A stretch of DNA of 18,141 nt, taken from the NCBI GenBank assembly GCA_964590955.1, contig CAZPYT010000017.1, positions 1 to 18,141 on the forward strand, read 5' to 3'. Below are positions 7,392 through 14,096 of this stretch, in pieces. This stretch comes from CAZPYT01 sp964590955 (GTDB lineage Bacteria; Patescibacteriota; WWE3; UBA101185; UBA10185). Every line of letters begins with the position of its first letter. The stretch's first letter is position 1. The translations under genes and the position numbers were made by a program. Under the pieces are notes generated by a model. That model worked only from the letters and a program-made list of their open reading frames with translations. It did not search any database and was not told the origin of the DNA.

Positions 7392-7990
7392 TCTTGATCG
7401 AACTCGGCATCGTGATATCGCGCTTTGTCGATTATTTCTCTTACTGCCGAATTAAATGATTTTTTCTTAGGACCGGCTGTTTGACGATACATTACATACT
7501 CAACCTGGTTTTGTGTAAATTCAATGGGCAATCTTTTTACAAATATCCCTTTCCTTGCTTTTTTCTCAAATTGTTTTATTCTTCTTTCTAAATTTTGGGG
7601 GTTGTAGTTAACATAACTCAATAACTTCGAAGGATTTCCTCTTAAGGGAGCTCCCGACGGACTCAAGTGATCCATTCTTAACACTAAGCAAGGCTTATTA
7701 TTTCCCATAGCATATCCAATTTCGTATCCGATAGAGGAGCTGGAATGGCTTTCTTCTGCAACAAAAATATCTGCGTCTTTTATCCTTTTCTGTACCTCTT
7801 TGAAATAATCAGTAATTTGTTCTTTTGAATATTGTCGTGCTTCGTCAGCGGAGATGTTATTTACATCATCCCAAACCTCATATCCAAGATCCCTAAAGGT
7901 ATCTGCAATTTTTTGCCAATACTTACCATATTCGTTTTTGGCAATTAGCGCAGCTACAAAATATACTTTTCCTTTTGTTGGTTCTTTCAT
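7388..7990 (-). CDS. Nucleoside 2-deoxyribosyltransferase-like protein
   Basis: 200 residues. The first 105 have the fold signature of the nucleoside 2-deoxyribosyltransferase/DNPH1 superfamily: VYFVAALI at the start, a helix ending in LGYEVWDD, RIKDADIFVAEES, then SSSIGYEIGYAMGNNKPCLVL, where E90 is the expected catalytic glutamate. Such enzymes swap bases on deoxyribose or hydrolyse deoxynucleotides. The C-terminal 90 residues are basic and unusual (RRIKQFEKKARKG, then GPKKKSFNSAVREIIDKAR), perhaps a nucleic-acid contact. It starts four bases after the upstream methyltransferase stop, and TAAAAT also lies exactly six bases before its ATG, so it may have its own leaderless transcript. The substrate is not readable from sequence. 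Confidence 0.8.
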   Translation of the reverse strand: MKEPTKGKVYFVAALIAKNEYGKYWQKIADTFRDLGYEVWDDVNNISADEARQYSKEQITDYFKEVQKRIKDADIFVAEESHSSSSIGYEIGYAMGNNKPCLVLRMDHLSPSGAPLRGNPSKLLSYVNYNPQNLERRIKQFEKKARKGIFVKRLPIEFTQNQVEYVMYRQTAGPKKKSFNSAVREIIDKARYHDAEFDQD

Positions 7991-7994
7991 ACTG

Positions 7995-8708
7995 CTATTT
8001 TACACAATTTACTATCAAAAATCCAGGTATCTCTTTTTTTCTATCAAATTCTCCGGGAAAAGCGCTTTTATATTTTTTAGGTAATATCGGCTCTTGGATA
8101 CTTTTTATTATAAAACCAGCCCCAATAAAACTATTTATATAATAAGATAATGGCCTAAGGTAAAAATCAGTATCAATAGTTATACCATTTTTCCAGATAT
8201 AAGTAGCTTTTCTATGAGTCATGTAAGACGCGTGAAAAGCATTTATTAAATTATGAAATTCCCTTATAAAATTTGGATGTGGAATTATTGAAAGCAGAGA
8301 CCCACCCTTTTTCAGGACCCTATAGGACTCATTGAGCGCGTGTATGAATGTCTCATCCGAAATATCTTGAAAAACTAAAAAGCTTGTTACTAAGTCATAA
8401 GACTCATCTTTTTCTTTAAAATCCTCAGCTAAATCATGAACATAAAAAATATTTTTTGGAAAATCATCTTTTGCATTTGCAATCATTTTTTCAGAAAAGT
8501 CAAAACCTACTGCATCAAATTTGTATGTTTCCAGCTTATTAACAAATAATCCGGATCCACAACCTATATCAAGTGCCTTTCCTCCTTGGCTAAAGCTTAA
8601 TATTCGATCAACCTCAGGAAATATAATATATTTACGACAAAGGTCGCCCTCTTCAGACTTTATATATCTATATTCAGTTGCTACTTTATCCCAGTTGCTT
8701 TTAGTCAT
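7995..8708 (-). CDS. Class I SAM-dependent methyltransferase
   Basis: 237 residues, a typical size. The Rossmann-type core shows motif I ALDIGCGSGLF (about 43-53), the acidic ribose-binding end of strand 2 in AVGFDFSEKM, a YVHDLAEDF stretch, motif IV SYDLVTSFLVFQDI and the post-strand-5 turn RVLKKGGSLLSIIPHPN. This groups it with the UbiE/SAM_methyltransf_11-type small-molecule methyltransferases. The substrate cannot be told. The C-terminal half has an insertion with aromatic residues (WKNGITIDTDFYLRPLSYYI), probably a substrate lid. It is first in a two-gene minus-strand unit with a deoxyribosyltransferase-like gene four bases downstream. It has no Shine-Dalgarno, and its leader ends in a small hairpin and seven U. 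Confidence 0.9.
   Translation of the reverse strand: MTKSNWDKVATEYRYIKSEEGDLCRKYIIFPEVDRILSFSQGGKALDIGCGSGLFVNKLETYKFDAVGFDFSEKMIANAKDDFPKNIFYVHDLAEDFKEKDESYDLVTSFLVFQDISDETFIHALNESYRVLKKGGSLLSIIPHPNFIREFHNLINAFHASYMTHRKATYIWKNGITIDTDFYLRPLSYYINSFIGAGFIIKSIQEPILPKKYKSAFPGEFDRKKEIPGFLIVNCVK
7997..8002 (-). promoter_or_regulatory. -10 box for leaderless transcript of the 7990 gene
   Basis: On the minus strand TAAAAT overlaps the last codons of the methyltransferase, then six bases (AGCAGT), then ATG. Same geometry as six other genes in the window; being inside an operon, it is weaker evidence alone. Confidence 0.45.
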
Positions 8709-8728
8709 AAAAAAACGGCTATACAGCC
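8709..8728 (-). promoter_or_regulatory. Hairpin plus U7 directly before the methyltransferase ATG
   Basis: In the minus-strand leader, GGCT and AGCC (8717-8728) can pair around a four-base loop and are followed by one G and seven U that end at the start codon. This looks like a miniature terminator or attenuator, or an unstructured U-rich loading site replacing the Shine-Dalgarno. The stem is short, so confidence is low. Confidence 0.3.
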
Positions 8729-8743
8729 AATTTTACAGGAGAT

Positions 8744-8771
8744 ATTATATCATAAATTAAAATACTCACAA
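8744..8771 (-). promoter_or_regulatory. Promoter for the methyltransferase unit
   Basis: Minus strand TTGTGA (8771-8766) and TATAAT (8749-8744) with a 16-base spacer. The predicted start near 8737 leaves about 29 leader bases, unlike the leaderless genes nearby. Confidence 0.6.
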
Positions 8772-8778
8772 CTTAGCA

Positions 8779-9318
8779 TTATAACATTAAAATATGTGAT
8801 TTTTTTCTAATAGTTCCTTTGTGAATATTAAAATCCGGCATATAGCTATTCATGTCAGCCCAAAATGCCTTTGAATGATTCATGTGACGCAAATGCATCA
8901 CCTCATGTAAGACAACATAATCAAGCTCATTATCAGTTACGAAGTACAGACGCCAATTTAGGCTTATAACACCATTTGAATTGCATGAGCCCCATCTCTT
9001 TCTTGCATTTGATAATCTGACTTTTTTGAAATTTACTCCCAGCTCTCGTGCAATTAAATCTATTCTTGTCTTTACCTTCTCAAATACCAGTTTCTTATAT
9101 ATATCAATCATTTCTGGATTATAATTTAACTCATACAATCTTCTTCTGTTTTCCTGATTTTTTATTTTTTGTCTAATAATCCAGTCATTATGTTTTAAAA
9201 CAAGCTTGCCAACATTGAATATACATGCATATTTTGGTGCTTTTATGATAATATCATCATTCTCATTTACACTAATGGTTACTGTTTTTCTTTTCGAATA
9301 TTTTATCAATGTTGCCAT
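8779..9318 (-). CDS. YgjP-like (DUF45) zinc metallopeptidase
   Basis: 179 residues from the ATG at 9318. The zinc site is VVLHEVMHLRHMNHSKAFW: H138, E139 and H142 form HExxH, and H148 is the likely third ligand. The preceding RKRWGSCNSNGVISLNWRL (WGSC at 109-112) is the other hallmark of the YgjP/DUF45 (M48-related) family. The N-terminal part (about 1-60) has the usual beta-rich start but is shorter than in E. coli YgjP. The cellular substrate is not established for the family. The gene overlaps the end of the glycosyltransferase by 47 bases and so is probably translated from the same message. An in-frame TTG at 9336 would add six residues but has no support. Confidence 0.9.
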   Translation of the reverse strand: MATLIKYSKRKTVTISVNENDDIIIKAPKYACIFNVGKLVLKHNDWIIRQKIKNQENRRRLYELNYNPEMIDIYKKLVFEKVKTRIDLIARELGVNFKKVRLSNARKRWGSCNSNGVISLNWRLYFVTDNELDYVVLHEVMHLRHMNHSKAFWADMNSYMPDFNIHKGTIRKKSHILML

Positions 9319-10162
9319 TTTGTTTAATTTCTTCAATTTGATCGTGATTTAATGTGGAAATTTTTCTAATAAGGTCAATTTTCTCAGAAATTTCTCTAAA
9401 TTTTTTATATACGGCTTTTTCTTCGTAATGACCAATAATGGGTATCATTTTTTCTTTTAGCTGCGTTTTATAAAGTTCTATGCTCCCTTTCAATAAACTT
9501 AGTGGACTACCGGAAGACATACTTGCGTTATGCACTATAAATACTGTATATGCTTCGTGCTTTATAAGAGGCAGATGTTCCTGTATCATTCTAACCCACA
9601 ATCTATATTCAATCGTGCGTTTGTTATCCTCATCAAAACCACCATATTGTTTAACAGCTTCAGTTTTAACAAAGGTATTCTCATGTGAAATGCAGATAAA
9701 CACATCAAGTGCTTTTTTTGGATTTGTCTCTAAAATTCTTGTTATAGGTAAATTAACAATTCTACCTTTTATTTCCAAAGGTAGATCCCCTGTAACCCAG
9801 ACAAGTTCTTTATCCTTTTTAAAATATCCTGCAATTTTACTAAGCACATTTACGTCAATATAATAATCGTCATCGTGCAGATAGTGAATTACATCTCCAT
9901 TAGCATGCTGAGTAGCCACGTTTAAGGCGTTGGCTATACCTTTAGGCTTAGCATGGATTAATTTTATTTCATAGCGATCTTTATTACGTTTAATATATTG
10001 TTTGATAATATCTTTTGAATTTCCCCTATCTGACGAATCATTTATAACATGTTGAATATTTTTATATGTTTGATTTTCCACACTGTTTAACGCTTTTTCC
10101 AAATAAGTATCTCTATTATGGGTACATGTTACAACTGTAATTTTTGGATAATTTTTCTGCAT
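9272..10162 (-). CDS. GT2-family glycosyltransferase
   Basis: 296 residues. The GT-A fold is clear: ITVVTCTHNRDTYLEKALNS at the start, NIQHVINDSSDRG for the nucleotide-binding aspartate, and HDDDYY (H96-Y101) as the metal-binding DxD region. The acceptor half (about 150-215, GGFDEDNKRTIEYRLWVRM) resembles the usual FDE...DYDLW segment. No transmembrane segment is seen, so it probably works at the inner face of the membrane on sugar-nucleotide donors, making cell-surface glycans. The C-terminal 80 residues are charged and helical. It has a -10 box exactly six bases before its ATG and is divergent from the aldolase across 36 bases. The YgjP-like gene overlaps its end. Donor and acceptor cannot be read from sequence. 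Confidence 0.9.
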   Translation of the reverse strand: MQKNYPKITVVTCTHNRDTYLEKALNSVENQTYKNIQHVINDSSDRGNSKDIIKQYIKRNKDRYEIKLIHAKPKGIANALNVATQHANGDVIHYLHDDDYYIDVNVLSKIAGYFKKDKELVWVTGDLPLEIKGRIVNLPITRILETNPKKALDVFICISHENTFVKTEAVKQYGGFDEDNKRTIEYRLWVRMIQEHLPLIKHEAYTVFIVHNASMSSGSPLSLLKGSIELYKTQLKEKMIPIIGHYEEKAVYKKFREISEKIDLIRKISTLNHDQIEEIKQNGNIDKIFEKKNSNH

Positions 10163-10168
10163 TTTATG

Positions 10169-10174
10169 ATTCTA
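10169..10174 (-). promoter_or_regulatory. -10 box for leaderless GT2 transcript
   Basis: Minus strand TAGAAT, then CATAAA, then the ATG at 10162. It lies back to back with the aldolase -10 (10187-10192), so two promoters share 36 bases. Confidence 0.65.
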
Positions 10175-10186
10175 GCAGATTTCTGA

Positions 10187-10192
10187 TATTAT
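10187..10192 (+). promoter_or_regulatory. -10 box for leaderless aldolase transcript
   Basis: TATTAT, then the six bases GAGTAA, then the ATG at 10199. No Shine-Dalgarno lies upstream. The -35 region is not recognisable. Confidence 0.65.
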
Positions 10193-10198
10193 GAGTAA

Positions 10199-11104
10199 AT
10201 GAACAAAGAGATATTATATAAAAACGCAAAAAAACTTATGATTTCCGGAAAAGGGATTTTAGCGTCAGATGAAAGTTTAGGCAGCGCAAATAAAAATTTG
10301 CAGAAAATTAATGTAGAACCAACGGATCTTAACCGCCAAAAATACCGTGAGCTATTTATAAACACAAATGGAATAGAAAGGTATTTATCAGGAATTATTA
10401 TCCACGACGAAACTTTTTGGCAGGCTGATACAAAAGGAAAACTGTTTAGAGATACACTAAAAGAAAAAGATATCGTTATAATCATAAAAGTTGATGAGGG
10501 AACTACCGAAATGCCTAATTCAAAGGGTGAACTTATCACTTTAGGATTGGACAATTTAGAGGATAGACTTAAGAAATATTATGATAATGGGGCTAGAGCT
10601 GCTAAATGGCGCGCAGTCATACAAATTGATACCGAAAAGGGATTTCCTACAGCTGCAAATATCGATGCTAATGCGACAGCGCTAGCTGAATATTCATTAT
10701 TTTGCCAAAAACAAGGTATAGTACCTATCGTAGAGCCTGAGGTACTTTTTGATGGAAATCACAATCTAGAAACTGCTGAGGTTGTTACAAAAAAAACTTT
10801 AAATGCTGTATTTAATAAACTGATTGAATATAATGTTGATTTAAAAGGAGTAATTTTAAAATCCAGTATGGTTATACCTGGTAAAGATAATAGAGATGAT
10901 GTTACGCCCGAAATGATAGCGCAGGCCACAACAAGAGTGTTCTTAGAAACAGTACCTGCAGAAATTCCGGGGATTGTTTTCTTATCAGGTGGACAAGGCC
11001 CTGTAGAGGCAACAAAAAACCTTAACGAAATAGCTCAACTCGAGCCTTTGCCTTGGCAACTAGCATTTTCATTTTTAAGAGCTATTGAAGGTCCTGCAGG
11101 CTAA
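10199..11104 (+). CDS. Class I fructose-bisphosphate aldolase, ends early at an in-frame TAA
   Basis: 301 residues before the stop. It cleaves fructose-1,6-bisphosphate to two triose phosphates in glycolysis through a Schiff base. Visible are ILASDESLGS (D24), KVDEG (97-101), AAKWRAVIQI (K136, R138), VPIVEPEVLFDGNH (E179, E181), the Schiff-base lysine K221 in VILKSSMV, FLSGGQG (S263) and R294 in SFLRAIEG. The position matching a phosphate-contacting lysine of the animal enzyme is E100. The frame stops at TAA 11102-11104, yet the same frame continues for 33 codons with a clear aldolase C-terminus (next entry). The gene is therefore a recent nonsense or compensated-indel allele, a sequence error, or read through. 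A truncated product would keep the catalytic residues but lose the last helix and tail. The start has a leaderless -10 box. Confidence 0.9.
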   Translation: MNKEILYKNAKKLMISGKGILASDESLGSANKNLQKINVEPTDLNRQKYRELFINTNGIERYLSGIIIHDETFWQADTKGKLFRDTLKEKDIVIIIKVDEGTTEMPNSKGELITLGLDNLEDRLKKYYDNGARAAKWRAVIQIDTEKGFPTAANIDANATALAEYSLFCQKQGIVPIVEPEVLFDGNHNLETAEVVTKKTLNAVFNKLIEYNVDLKGVILKSSMVIPGKDNRDDVTPEMIAQATTRVFLETVPAEIPGIVFLSGGQGPVEATKNLNEIAQLEPLPWQLAFSFLRAIEGPAG

Positions 11105-11206
11105 ATATGGGCCGGAAAAGATGAAAATGTTGAAAAAGCAAGAGAAGAGTTTTTGAACAGGCTGTATCTTAATTCTTTAGCGGATCAAGCATTTTACTCA
11201 GAATAA
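11105..11206 (+). pseudogene. Aldolase C-terminal tail stranded after the in-frame stop
   Basis: In frame with the aldolase, 33 codons read IWAGKDENVEKAREEFL, then NRLYLNSLADQAFYSE, followed by TAA at 11204-11206. This matches the conserved end of class I aldolases (W-x-GK-x-ENV, then F-x-x-R, then NS-A). The usual sequence before it is PALK(A/I)W, whereas here it is PAG-stop-IW. Aligning GCA-CTA-AAA-ATA against the actual GCA-GGC-TAA-ATA shows that two extra G plus two missing A could explain it; so could a few substitutions. It overlaps the convergent methyltransferase end by 13 bases. Confidence 0.8.
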
Positions 11207-11919
11207 GAACTGTTTGAATATTGATACAGAGCTAAAGAGACAGCAACGGCTAAATTTAAGGAGTCAATGTTTCTTGTGTGGGATATTCTCACAGTATTAT
11301 CCATTTGCTCGTAAAATTTGTCTAAACCTGAGCCTTCATTTCCGAATATTAAAACTGCCGGTTCTGTAAACTTTACTTTTCTCAGATCTGTTTTTCCTTT
11401 AAGTACAAAAGGATATTTTATGTGATTTTTGTAGACAGATTCATATTGGCGAAATGTGTCGAAATATTCAAAGTTAATATCAAATAGAGCACCCATTGTA
11501 GTTCTGACAACTTTAGGATCAAAGATGTCTACACCGGGTCTAATTATTACGAGATTTTTTAAACCAAATCCAACCATTGTTCTGATAATTGTACCAATGT
11601 TCCCCATATCAGAAGGATTAACTAGCATTACATGCGCCTCAGTATCATTCAATTTTGTTTTATATTTTTCAAATACACCAATTGCATGTGTATTTTCCTT
11701 TGGCGCCAGTTTATGTATAGCATGCGGCCCTACATCAAAATTTATCCTGTTTTTATTACACAGCTTTTTTATACGATTAGTAGCTTCAACATCTTTATTT
11801 TCGCCTGATAACAATACCGTTTTTACGACACCGGGTTTTTTTTCAAGCAACTCAATCGTTGGAAATAAACCAAAGGTATAGCTATATTCGAGTTTTTTCT
11901 TGTAAATACGGAGACTCAT
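11194..11919 (-). CDS. SpoU/TrmH-family 2'-O-ribose RNA methyltransferase
   Basis: 241 residues from the ATG at 11919. SPOUT knot motifs are clear: motif 1 NPSDMGNIGTIIRT, motif 2 AVLIFGNEGSGL and motif 3 RISHTRNIDSLNLAVAVSLALYQY. These enzymes methylate the 2'-hydroxyl of a ribose in rRNA or tRNA. The N-terminal 80 residues (MSLRIYKKKLEYSYTFGLFPTIELL, then VVKTVLLSGENKDVE) look like the substrate-binding domain seen in TrmH/RlmB-type proteins, but which site is modified cannot be decided. The frame is open to 12027, but that extension would overlap the upstream gene and cross a hairpin. TATGAT lies exactly six bases before the 11919 ATG, so I use that start. It is convergent with the aldolase. 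Confidence 0.88.
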   Translation of the reverse strand: MSLRIYKKKLEYSYTFGLFPTIELLEKKPGVVKTVLLSGENKDVEATNRIKKLCNKNRINFDVGPHAIHKLAPKENTHAIGVFEKYKTKLNDTEAHVMLVNPSDMGNIGTIIRTMVGFGLKNLVIIRPGVDIFDPKVVRTTMGALFDINFEYFDTFRQYESVYKNHIKYPFVLKGKTDLRKVKFTEPAVLIFGNEGSGLDKFYEQMDNTVRISHTRNIDSLNLAVAVSLALYQYSNSSYSE

Positions 11920-11925
11920 GCAGTG

Positions 11926-11931
11926 ATCATA
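11926..11931 (-). promoter_or_regulatory. -10 box for leaderless SpoU methyltransferase transcript
   Basis: Minus strand TATGAT, then CACTGC, then ATG at 11919. Same six-base geometry as the other leaderless genes; it decides the start. Confidence 0.65.
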
Positions 11932-11964
11932 GCATATTGATGGTGTTTTTAATATTAATAAATA

Positions 11965-12000
11965 AGCGCCTGGAGATAAATTAAGTTTCTTCCAGGCACT
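11965..12000 (-). terminator. Hairpin terminator after the small secreted protein
   Basis: Arms 11965-11974 and 11991-12000 pair over ten positions with one G-T wobble and a 16-base loop. On the minus strand a T/A-rich stretch follows, less pure than a classic U-tract. It separates the 12301 gene from the methyltransferase promoter. Confidence 0.6.
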
Positions 12001-12010
12001 TAGTAGTGGT

Positions 12011-12301
12011 CTAATCGCATCCCGCAAAAAAGCTTGTTACTTTAACAATGTCCCCTTCTTTTAATTCAGAATTTTCAAGAGGATATTCCTGCTTCTCACC
12101 ATTTAAACAAAGCTTTTTGGGAAATATTGATATCCTTAAAACGTCAATTGAGGACATTCGATCGTCTTCATGAAAAATATATACGTATTCATTTGTATAC
12201 TTTATATTTGTTACGTTTGGAAACGCTGTTGTTGCTTTAAACGGGAGAAGTTCTAATACAACAACTACCAGCAAAGATAGTGCAACTATATTTTTTTTCA
12301 T
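12011..12301 (-). CDS. Small secreted protein, family not recognised
   Basis: 96 residues. The N-terminus MKKNIVALSLLVVVVLELLPF is a textbook Sec signal peptide, with a probable cleavage after TTA near residue 26. The mature part of about 70 residues has two cysteines, one in KKLCLNGEK and one at the penultimate position (FAGCD), which could form a disulphide outside the cell. The segment LENSELKEGDIVKVTSFF looks like a beta turn ending in a strand. The start is backed by AAGGAG six bases upstream (12307-12312). It stands alone between two hairpin terminators. I do not recognise the family. Confidence 0.75.
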   Translation of the reverse strand: MKKNIVALSLLVVVVLELLPFKATTAFPNVTNIKYTNEYVYIFHEDDRMSSIDVLRISIFPKKLCLNGEKQEYPLENSELKEGDIVKVTSFFAGCD

Positions 12302-12371
12302 TCTTTCTCCTTTTTGATTTGTTCTATTTTAACAAAATTGACAACAATGTGCTATAGGGTTATGCGGTATG

Positions 12372-12407
12372 AAAAAGAGGCGGAATTTTTAGTTCTCACC
12401 TCTTTTT
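12372..12407. terminator. Bidirectional terminator after the prenyltransferase
   Basis: Perfect 9-base arms AAAAAGAGG (12372-12380) and CCTCTTTTT (12399-12407) with an 18-base loop. A-rich and T-rich edges give a U-tract on both strands. Its natural client is the minus-strand gene ending at 12415. Confidence 0.75.
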
Positions 12408-12414
12408 GGGTTTT

Positions 12415-13266
12415 TTATCCGAAGATAAAATGTGCCATCAGAAATAGAAAAGCAACATTAAGCATTAATTGAGGTACTTTTCTCATCACTAGTTGCTCTC
12501 TGGATTTTACGTAGTTGGTAGTAATTAAATGCAAATTGTCATTTAAATACTTCTCTATCGCTAGAGCAGCCAATGCAAGGGAAAAACAAAAAAACGCAGA
12601 ATACAGTGTGTTGTATTGCATAATCACAGGCAAAGTAAACATCACAATCATGCACGATGACATAAAAGTCTTTGCGCTTTGTATTCCACAAATAACCGGT
12701 ATTGTTTTTTTAAATCTGCTTTTTCTATCTGTAGCAAAATCCTCAATATCTTTCATTGTTTCTCTGGTTGCAAACAAAAGAAAGAGAATTAACATTACGC
12801 TCAGGCTTTCTTTGACAACTGCGCCTTCGTATAGATAGAGAACAGCAAAAGGAGACACATCAATTGCGGCTACTAATAGCATCGCTACAAATGGAAGTTG
12901 TTGTGCTCTTCCGTAGAACCGACAAAGAAACATTATGACAAAATACGCAATACCAATGCTATAATCGAGTAGAAGCATTGCCAGACTAAGGGAAAATGAT
13001 ATTGCCCAAACAATGCGTGTGAGCATTAACATACTTTTCTCATTATCACGGGCAAAAGTCTTACTCTTATAACACGCATCCCTGAGTCTATCGTCATAAT
13101 CATTTTGCCACATCGTTGCGAGCCCAATAGTTAAAATCGTTACAAACGACAGGTTGTACCTTATGTCATACTTTGATGCAAAGCTGAATGCAACAAAGTT
13201 AATAAGCAAGCCACCGAGAATTGATGAGAATCTGCTTGCTCGAAAATATCCTTTTAATTGAGCCAT
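12415..13266 (-). CDS. UbiA-superfamily membrane prenyltransferase
   Basis: 283 residues with eight or nine hydrophobic segments, typical of UbiA enzymes, which join a polyprenyl group to an acceptor at the membrane. The first acidic motif is NDYDDRLRD (N55, D56, D59, D63). The second is DIEDFATDRKSRFKKTIP (D173, D176, D180), with basic residues after it that bind the diphosphate. Both line the Mg2+-diphosphate site. The acceptor (quinone ring, sugar, lipid or haem precursor) cannot be told, and no quinone or isoprenoid genes are in the window. The start is well supported by GGAGG (13272-13276) and a TATAAT at 13301-13296. A bidirectional hairpin terminates it. Confidence 0.88.
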   Translation of the reverse strand: MAQLKGYFRASRFSSILGGLLINFVAFSFASKYDIRYNLSFVTILTIGLATMWQNDYDDRLRDACYKSKTFARDNEKSMLMLTRIVWAISFSLSLAMLLLDYSIGIAYFVIMFLCRFYGRAQQLPFVAMLLVAAIDVSPFAVLYLYEGAVVKESLSVMLILFLLFATRETMKDIEDFATDRKSRFKKTIPVICGIQSAKTFMSSCMIVMFTLPVIMQYNTLYSAFFCFSLALAALAIEKYLNDNLHLITTNYVKSREQLVMRKVPQLMLNVAFLFLMAHFIFG

Positions 13267-13295
13267 ATCAGCCTCCGTTTTTTTTAGTTGAGTGA

Positions 13296-13301
13296 ATTAT
13301 A
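13296..13301 (-). promoter_or_regulatory. -10 box for the prenyltransferase gene
   Basis: Minus strand TATAAT, about 29 bases before the ATG at 13266, leaving a leader of some 22 bases with GGAGG. The -35 is not clear. Confidence 0.5.
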
Positions 13302-13367
13302 TTACATATTTATGCACTGCTGAGATTTTATTTTTGAATGACTTTACAGACTACAACTTTTGAGGAA

Positions 13368-14066
13368 TTACAAATCTTTGAGACTTTTTATTTCTTTGGG
13401 AGTTAGCTCCCTATATTCCCCCGCTCTTAAACCGGAGAGAGTTAGCGGACCTAACTTTATTCGATTTAACGCTACTACATTTAATCCTAAAACTTTGCAC
13501 ATTTCTCTAATCTGTCTTTTTTTACCTTGATTAAGAGTGATTTCAAATCTGCTTTCTGTCAATTGTTTTACTGTTGTAGGAAGTGTAAGTTCACCGTCAA
13601 GATTAACGCCATTCTCCAATTTACTTATTTGATCAGGGGTAAGATCGCTATCGACTACTACATCATAAACTTTTTCTACCTGAAACCTTGGATGTGTTAG
13701 TTTTAGTGCCAAATCACCATCATTTGTTAATAATATTAAGCCGGTTGAATTATAGTCAAGTCTGCCAACAGGATATATTTTAAATGGTACTTTCACATGA
13801 TCCAAAACAGTAGGTCTGCCTCTATCATCTGTTACCGTACTTAATATGTTTGTCGGTTTGTTCAACATGTAATATTTTAAAGTCTTATTTTTTGGATCAA
13901 TGATTAAATCGTCTAGTGCTATTATATCTTTATTACTATCCACATCAATTACACTACTGCATATTTTGCCATTTATACTTACACGGCCGGTAATTATTGC
14001 TTCTTTTGCTTTTCTTCGTGACAATGTGCCATATTGTGAAATGAATGAGTCCAATCTTATTTCCAT
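13368..14066 (-). CDS. 16S/23S rRNA pseudouridine synthase, RsuA/RluB family
   Basis: 232 residues, the usual length. An N-terminal S4 RNA-binding domain (about 1-58: RLDSFISQYGTLSRRKAKEAI, then GRVSINGK) is followed by the catalytic domain with GRLDYNSTGLILLTNDG, where D104 is the catalytic aspartate. The closing KKRQIREMCKVLGLNVVALNRI stretch is also diagnostic. It isomerises a uridine in rRNA; whether it is the RsuA or RluB type cannot be settled, though the compact S4-plus-catalytic layout suits RluB/RluE-like members. TATAAT lies exactly six bases before its ATG. It is divergent from the hydrolase gene across only 30 bases, and the prenyltransferase lies downstream with its own promoter. 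Confidence 0.93.
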   Translation of the reverse strand: MEIRLDSFISQYGTLSRRKAKEAIITGRVSINGKICSSVIDVDSNKDIIALDDLIIDPKNKTLKYYMLNKPTNILSTVTDDRGRPTVLDHVKVPFKIYPVGRLDYNSTGLILLTNDGDLALKLTHPRFQVEKVYDVVVDSDLTPDQISKLENGVNLDGELTLPTTVKQLTESRFEITLNQGKKRQIREMCKVLGLNVVALNRIKLGPLTLSGLRAGEYRELTPKEIKSLKDL

Positions 14067-14072
14067 ATAAAC

Positions 14073-14078
14073 ATTATA
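14073..14078 (-). promoter_or_regulatory. -10 box for leaderless pseudouridine synthase transcript
   Basis: Minus strand TATAAT, then GTTTAT, then ATG at 14066. It is packed against plus-strand -10-like sequences at 14079-14096. Confidence 0.65.
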
Positions 14079-14096
14079 TATGATTTAATTTATAAT
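14079..14096 (+). promoter_or_regulatory. Likely promoter elements for the hydrolase gene
   Basis: TATGAT at 14079-14084 lies 12 bases before the ATG at 14097 and would give a six-base leader. A second TATAAT (14091-14096) directly touches the ATG and could only start transcription inside the gene, so it is probably not used for this start. Confidence 0.35.

Noticed and set aside
11102..11104. Reassignment of TAA as a sense codon to explain the split aldolase
   Set aside because: TAA ends many intact genes here (for example leuS, dinB and the ZIP gene), so a global code change is ruled out; only a local cause remains.
11920..12027. N-terminal extension of the SpoU methyltransferase frame up to 12027
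   Set aside because: It overlaps the upstream gene's end and crosses a ten-pair hairpin, and a -10 box sits inside it exactly six bases before the ATG at 11919.
12331..12362. Plus-strand TTGACA-like box between 12301 and 12415
   Set aside because: No matching -10 at 16-18 bases (only TATGCG) and no plus-strand gene follows.
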